From VFKU01 sp964620045 (lineage in GTDB: Bacteria; Hydrogenedentota; Hydrogenedentia; Hydrogenedentales; GCA-2746185): a DNA stretch of 64,000 bases. Below the pieces are notes generated by a model that was given only the letters and a program-made list of their open reading frames with translations, ran no database searches and had not been told where the DNA came from. The stretch's first letter is position 1. Each line of letters opens with the position of its first letter. The stretch spans positions 10,265 through 74,264 of the forward strand of contig CAZUJL010000021.1 of NCBI GenBank assembly GCA_964620045.1, written 5' to 3'. Below are positions 59,608 to 64,000 of the stretch, piece after piece. The translations under genes were made by a program, and so were the position numbers.

Positions 59608-61764
59608 TTAGTTCTTCTTGGTCCGCGGATTCTCAAGGTAATACAAGCAGCCGTCCTCGGCCGACACAATCAAATCCGGCACGCCGTCCTTGTTCCAATC
59701 GACCAGACCCGGCGAAGTGGTATGGCCCGCGAGCTTGTCCTCCGCCACCGGCCCCATGTTTTTGAAGCGGTACTCGCCGGGCTTCTCGGCAACGTTCTTC
59801 CAGTAATCAACGTTCTTGCCGTCGAGCAGCATGTCGGTCTTGCCGTCGCCGTCCCAATCGCAGAAGGTGAACTTGCGGCGCCCGCTCTTGCCCGCCCAGC
59901 CACTGTTCAGCCGCAACGGTTCGCCCTTCTCATCAAGAAACACACGCGCGCCGGGCTTGGCAACGATTCCCATCACATGCACCCGTGTATTGGGCGCATC
60001 CGGCGGCGTAATCGACCCGACCGGCTTCTGCTCGCGCGCGAACAGCGCGAGGTATCCCTCGTGGTCGAGCATCACCAGATCGTTGACCTTGTCGCCATTC
60101 ATATCGCCGATGAACGGGCTCGTGCGCCACTGCGTCACGAGCTGCTTGCCGACCGGGTTCCACCAGTTCCACGCCGGCTTCGGCGTCACGCCTTCCCACT
60201 CGATCGCGATCGGCTGCGCGGCGGCAAGCTGCGGCGCGGTCTTCGTCCCGATGTTTTCGTACACCAAAATCTCGCCGCGAATGCTGTTGATCACGATGTC
60301 GAGATCGCCGTCCATGTCCCAGTCGCCGGCCATCGTTGTCGTGTAGCCCCACTTCGCCTCGCCCGGCCCTTGGATGCCGCCGTTCGTGCCCGCCTGAATC
60401 CGCACGCGCTCGCCGCCGGCATCGAGGTACACCGGCGGCGCCCACACCGGTAGGCCTTCGAACGTGCCGATATTCTCCACAAAATTGATATAGCCTGCGG
60501 TGTCGCCGGCGATGATGTCTTCGTCGCCGTCGCCGTCCCAGTCCGCGCCGGTCGGCGTCGGTAACACGCCGATGCGCAAATAGTCCGCTTCCTGCTTGAA
60601 GAACACGGGCAACTCGAACACGGGCATGCCCTTCTCGACCTTGCCTGTGTGCTCCCACAGCGCGACCCGGCCATCTTCCTGGCCCACCACCAAATCCGTG
60701 TCGCCGTCCGCATCCCAATCGAGCGCGATCACCTGCAGCATCTGCAAATCCATGCGGATCGCGCGACCGTCGCGCGCAAGATATTTCCCGCGCGCATACA
60801 CCGGCTCTTTCCGCGTGCCCACATTTTCAAAATACGTCAGCGCGTCCAAGAACTCACCGCACACCAGATCCAGATCGCCGTCGCCGTCGAAATCGGAAAA
60901 ATTCGGCGACGACGCGCCGTACACATCCACAATCTCGGGATTGATCCACTTTTCCGGTTTCGACGCATCCGGATTCGGCTGCACCGTCTCGATCGTCTTC
61001 CAACCCGCATCGTATTTCGGCGCTTCGGTCGTGCCGGTGTTCATCGCCACCAGCACGAATCCGTGCAATGGCCCGTTCGTCCACACACCCGCCGGGTTAT
61101 ACGCGTCGTCCCAGCCATAGTCGTCCCACACACCCAACCCAAGCAGGACATCCATCGCGCCGTCGCCGTTGTAATCGAAAAATTTCCACTGGTCGCCCCG
61201 CGTGCGCTTATAGGAACGCACCTGCGCAATTCCGATCGGCTGACCCTTCTCCAATCCCGTCTTGCGGAAATCCGGGTACACGACGCCCGTGCATTCCTTC
61301 ACCGGCGCACCACCCGCCACCGCGCCACCAAACGGCGTCGCCTCACCCGCCGCGCGCACCTTCGCCTCCCCCGGCACGCACACCATCGGCTGGCCATTGA
61401 CATAACTCACCGTAATATCTTCCGGCCCCTCGGCAATCCACTTCCCCGCCTTGAACACAACATCGCGCGGCGCACTCGGTCCCTCGCCCCCCGCCCCTTG
61501 TCCCTCGCCCCTCTTCGCCGGACCCGTCACATTCTCATATAACCAAGTCCCGTTCGACGGCACGCCCGCCGTCACGGCCACCATGTCCAAGTCCCCGTCG
61601 CCGTCCCAATCCATCGGCAACGGCTGCGCCCATAACCCCACCTGCAAATCCACGGCGAGCGTATCGGCGTGGTTGTAGGGGAGCTTGGTCATCTTCGGTT
61701 CTTGCGCGTGGCAGAGTTGAATCACGAGTAATGCGAACATCGGCGAAATGAAGACTCGATTCAC
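59608..61764 (-). CDS. FG-GAP / VCBS repeat protein, exported
   Basis: 718 residues with a signal peptide. Nine Ca-binding-like DxDxDG motifs are visible (for instance DWDGDGDLDMV, DFDGDGDLDLV, DWDMDGDLDIV), each in a beta-propeller-blade repeat of about 60 residues, so a seven-to-nine-bladed propeller is likely. Such proteins bind calcium and glycans or proteins outside the cell. No cell-anchor motif seen. Substrate unknown. Confidence 0.9.
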   Translation of the reverse strand: MNRVFISPMFALLVIQLCHAQEPKMTKLPYNHADTLAVDLQVGLWAQPLPMDWDGDGDLDMVAVTAGVPSNGTWLYENVTGPAKRGEGQGAGGEGPSAPRDVVFKAGKWIAEGPEDITVSYVNGQPMVCVPGEAKVRAAGEATPFGGAVAGGAPVKECTGVVYPDFRKTGLEKGQPIGIAQVRSYKRTRGDQWKFFDYNGDGAMDVLLGLGVWDDYGWDDAYNPAGVWTNGPLHGFVLVAMNTGTTEAPKYDAGWKTIETVQPNPDASKPEKWINPEIVDVYGASSPNFSDFDGDGDLDLVCGEFLDALTYFENVGTRKEPVYARGKYLARDGRAIRMDLQMLQVIALDWDADGDTDLVVGQEDGRVALWEHTGKVEKGMPVFELPVFFKQEADYLRIGVLPTPTGADWDGDGDEDIIAGDTAGYINFVENIGTFEGLPVWAPPVYLDAGGERVRIQAGTNGGIQGPGEAKWGYTTTMAGDWDMDGDLDIVINSIRGEILVYENIGTKTAPQLAAAQPIAIEWEGVTPKPAWNWWNPVGKQLVTQWRTSPFIGDMNGDKVNDLVMLDHEGYLALFAREQKPVGSITPPDAPNTRVHVMGIVAKPGARVFLDEKGEPLRLNSGWAGKSGRRKFTFCDWDGDGKTDMLLDGKNVDYWKNVAEKPGEYRFKNMGPVAEDKLAGHTTSPGLVDWNKDGVPDLIVSAEDGCLYYLENPRTKKN

Positions 61765-61807
61765 AAGAACCTCCTACTGCAATGACATCAATTTTGATTG
61801 GGACAGT

Positions 61808-62734
61808 TTAGCGCGTGGCATCCAGCGCCACATCCGGCTTATCCGTGATTAGCGCGTCCACGCCCCACCTGCCGAAATGCACCATGTCCGCCGGCTCGTT
61901 CACGGTCCACACGGCAATCGTTTTGCCCTGCGCATGCAGATCGTGGATCAGCGTTTCGGTCACGTCGCGTTTGTTCGGATTGAAGCCGTGCGGATTCAGC
62001 AGGCGCAGCCATTCCAGAAACCGGTTCCACTGCAGCGGATCGCGATCGCTGCTGGACGCGAGCAGTTCCGTGCGCATTTCGGGCGCCTCGATCAGCGCCG
62101 CCGCGCACACAATCGCCGAGAACGACTGAATAATGATCTGCTTTTCCATGTGGCGTTCGCGCACCAGCGCAATCACGTTACGCGTCAGCGCGAGGTTGCG
62201 CGTGCCGCTTTCCTCGATGCGCCGCAGCACGTCCGCCCTATTGTTGGCGAGGATGTCCGACTGCCCGCTATAGGCATCGCGGATGCTCTGCATCAAGGCC
62301 GCATCGTCATCGCTGTTCTTAATCTCGATGTAAACCCCAATCTTCCCCTTGGCGAGATCGAGCGATTCCCCGAGCGAGGGGAACCGTTCCGACGCGAATT
62401 TCGGATCGAACCACGAGCCGACGTCGTAGCGTTTCATCTCGGCGAGCGTGTAGTCCTTCACATCGCCGGGTACGCCGCTCGTCGTGCGCGCGAGCGTGTC
62501 GTCGTGAATCACGACGACCTGATTGTCCTTGGTGAGCGTACAGTCGAGCTCGAACCAGTCCGCCTTCAGCTCGATGGCCTTGCGAAACGCCGCCAGCGTA
62601 TTTTCCGGCGCATAGGCACTACCGCCGCGGTGCGCGATGATGTCCACCTGCCCCGCGGGCGCGCCGGGCTCAAACGTCGCGCAGCCCGCCAGCCCCAGTG
62701 TCCCGATCGCAAATGCCACTACCCGTGTCCACAT
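61808..62734 (-). CDS. Glycerophosphodiester phosphodiesterase family lipoprotein
   Basis: 308 residues. Lipobox LGLAGC (Cys18). VDIIAHRGGSAYAPENTLAAF holds the catalytic His-Arg and Glu; FELDCTLTKDNQVVVIHDD adds the metal and second His. KTIAVWTVNEPADMVHFGRWGVDALITDKPD is the family C-terminus. Second GDPD of the window, tethered to a membrane unlike the soluble one at 43 kb. Likely recycles phospholipid head-groups. Confidence 0.93.
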   Translation of the reverse strand: MWTRVVAFAIGTLGLAGCATFEPGAPAGQVDIIAHRGGSAYAPENTLAAFRKAIELKADWFELDCTLTKDNQVVVIHDDTLARTTSGVPGDVKDYTLAEMKRYDVGSWFDPKFASERFPSLGESLDLAKGKIGVYIEIKNSDDDAALMQSIRDAYSGQSDILANNRADVLRRIEESGTRNLALTRNVIALVRERHMEKQIIIQSFSAIVCAAALIEAPEMRTELLASSSDRDPLQWNRFLEWLRLLNPHGFNPNKRDVTETLIHDLHAQGKTIAVWTVNEPADMVHFGRWGVDALITDKPDVALDATR

Positions 62735-62792
62735 GGCGCGCCCCCAAATCCGTGCGCACAGAGTACACGAAACCCGCGATCGCAGGCCCGGC

Positions 62793-63080
62793 TTACTGCG
62801 AGAGACCGCGCTCCTTCAGCCACGCTGCGATGGTGTCGAAATAACCGTCCGCAAACGGCGAATGCGGGAACGGCAGCGACTTGTCGTACGGCATGTACAG
62901 CCCGTGGCTCGCGCCATCAAACGTCTTGATCACCCAAGGCTTCGGCTTCGCCGCCACAATCTCGTCGATGATCGCGATGCTCTTCGGCAGCGCGGCGCCA
63001 TCGCGCGGCGCCGTGCCAATCCAGAATTGCTCCTCGGCCATCGCGCTCATGCACAGCGCCAACCCGACCACCACACCCAT
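62793..63080 (-). pseudogene. Remnant of an exported alpha/beta hydrolase
   Basis: 95-residue frame. Residues about 35-95 (SIAIIDEIVAAKPKPWVIKTFDGASHGLYMP...YFDTIAAWLKERGL) read as the C-terminal end of an alpha/beta hydrolase or peptidase with its His in GASHGLYM; the nucleophile and most of the fold are missing. The first 16 residues look like a signal peptide end (VVVGLALCMSAMA). Could be an internal deletion leaving both ends, or a genuine small protein. Confidence 0.55.
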
Positions 63081-63152
63081 TGCGGATGTTTTCGTGATCT
63101 ATTCCTTACACAACACGCGCTGGATTTTGATGCCGCCGGTTTGAGCCCGGTG

Positions 63153-63182
63153 TTGCCCATCCGCGCGCAAAAAGCATACAAT
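63153..63182 (+). promoter_or_regulatory. Candidate promoter of aceE
   Basis: TTGCCC, 18-nt spacer, TACAAT, placed about 80 nt before the aceE TTG start. Confidence 0.6.
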
Positions 63183-63262
63183 TTAGCCGCATACAGACGC
63201 GCGCCCGGTATGCGCGGGGACCCGGGCGGCGACCTCCCCTCCCCGGCGCGCAGGAGCCCGAG

Positions 63263-64000
63263 TTGAAAGACGATTTTAGGCCCACGGCGGAGCAGGAAGC
63301 CGAGGCCCGCGACTGGCTCGATTCACTGGACGACGTAATTCGCCGCGAAACGCCCGAGCGCGTTCGCTACCTGCTGCGCATGCTTCAAACGCGCGCGCAC
63401 ACCAGCGGCATTCGCCTGCCCTTCTCGGCGAACACGCCCTACATCAACACGATCCCCGTCGAGGGCCAGCCGCAATACCCCGGCAACCTCGAAGTCGAGC
63501 GCCGCATCCGCAGCATGATCCGCTGGAACGCCATGGCGATGGTCGTCCGCGCGAACAAACAGTCCGACGGCATCGGCGGGCACATCTCCACCTACGCCTC
63601 GGCCGCGACGCTCTACGAAGTCGGCTTCAACCATTTCTTCCGCGGCCCGGATCATCCGAGCGGCGGCGACTGTGTCTACTTCCAGGGCCACGCCTCGCCC
63701 GGCATCTACGCGCGCGCATTTTTGGAAGGACGCCTCTCCGAATCGAAGCTCGAAAACTTCCGGCGTGAACTCGCGCCCGAGGGCGGCCTGTCTTCGTATC
63801 CGCATCCGCGCCTCATGCCGGATTTCTGGCAGTTCCCGACCGTATCCATGGGCCTCGGGCCGATCATGGCGATCTACCAGGCGCGCTTCATGCGCTACCT
63901 CGAAGATCGCGGCCTCAAGGAACCCTCCGATCAGAAAGTATGGGCCTTCCTCGGCGACGGCGAAACAGACGAGCCCGAAAGCCTCGGCTCCATCGCGCTT
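63263..64000 (+). CDS. aceE: Pyruvate dehydrogenase E1 component, homodimeric type (partial)
   Basis: First 246 residues of a protein normally near 890. TTG start with CAGGAG eight bases upstream. INTIPVEGQPQYPGNLEVERRIRSMIRWNAMAMVVRAN, GGHISTYASAATLYEVGFNHFFRG, YFQGHASPGIYARAFLEGRL, and the thiamine diphosphate motif AFLGDGETDEPES are diagnostic of AceE. Decarboxylates pyruvate for acetyl-CoA. The rest, and any aceF/lpd, lie beyond the window. Confidence 0.96.
   Translation, partial: MKDDFRPTAEQEAEARDWLDSLDDVIRRETPERVRYLLRMLQTRAHTSGIRLPFSANTPYINTIPVEGQPQYPGNLEVERRIRSMIRWNAMAMVVRANKQSDGIGGHISTYASAATLYEVGFNHFFRGPDHPSGGDCVYFQGHASPGIYARAFLEGRLSESKLENFRRELAPEGGLSSYPHPRLMPDFWQFPTVSMGLGPIMAIYQARFMRYLEDRGLKEPSDQKVWAFLGDGETDEPESLGSIAL

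Overview
The window is one 64 kb stretch of high-GC, gene-dense bacterial chromosome. It has no rRNA, no recognisable insertion sequence, prophage or CRISPR array. The cell is clearly Gram-negative: it carries an outer-membrane beta-barrel protein, an SLBB/Wza-type polysaccharide export protein, two heptose-synthesis genes, several lipoproteins and an AceE-type pyruvate dehydrogenase. The mix of PIG-L/NEW3, FG-GAP, Tat-exported Gfo/Idh/MocA, sulfatase-like, DUF2911 and haem/copper monooxygenase-like proteins, plus a C-terminal GxITxDGxP-type beta domain and many palindromic intergenic repeats, resembles Planctomycetota/PVC or Hydrogenedentota-like lineages. I cannot fix the phylum from this sequence alone.

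Layout. 1-6.7 kb: truncated membrane protein, crotonase, haloalkane dehalogenase, TauE exporter, secreted esterase, PlsB-like acyltransferase, carA. 6.8-11.7 kb: a beta-barrel protein under a perfect sigma70 promoter with a roughly 300-nt leader, an adrenodoxin-reductase-type flavoprotein, a Cys-rich unknown, a lipoprotein, YqeY. 11.9-21 kb: a sigma-region-4-like protein, sugar nucleotidyltransferase plus FMN reductase, a zinc dehydrogenase, DJ-1 with a tiny membrane protein, the yebC-ruvC-ruvA-ruvB cluster, a ParE-type toxin-antitoxin pair, a HAD hydrolase, an exported phosphatase. 21-32 kb: large PIG-L deacetylase plus atypical kinase, long-form ilvA, glmM-folP, ftsH, GDP-mannose pyrophosphorylase plus lipoprotein.

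32-43.9 kb: MaoC hydratase, SMI1/KNR4 protein, crotonase-glycosyltransferase pair, tRNA-Leu(CAG), an AT-richer pseudopilin-like gene, APH-type phosphotransferase, DUF2911 protein, sulfotransferase, two tandem membrane paralogues, and a GDPD-crotonase-acyl-CoA dehydrogenase run. 44-52.4 kb: heptose kinase and phosphatase, thioesterase, type II NADH dehydrogenase, sulfatase-like lipoprotein, M20 amidohydrolase, GntR regulator, SLBB exporter. 52.4-64 kb: small unknowns, a candidate small RNA, a tandem universal stress protein, a Tat-exported oxidoreductase, a cytochrome c/Cu-monooxygenase fusion divergent from a double VOC protein, a nuclease-like unknown, an FG-GAP protein, a second GDPD, a hydrolase remnant, and the first part of aceE.

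Functional themes: acyl-CoA/fatty-acid catabolism (three crotonases, MaoC, acyl-CoA dehydrogenase, APH-like kinase, thioesterase); envelope glycan synthesis (glmM, GDP-mannose and heptose precursors, glycosyltransferase, sulfotransferase, SLBB protein); DNA repair (ruvABC); extracytoplasmic degradation. The parts I find most worth a second look are the putative small RNA/leader at 53.38-53.50 kb, the consensus promoter and long leader of the beta-barrel gene, the twin palindromes between the copper-monooxygenase-like and VOC genes, and several distinct intergenic palindrome families.
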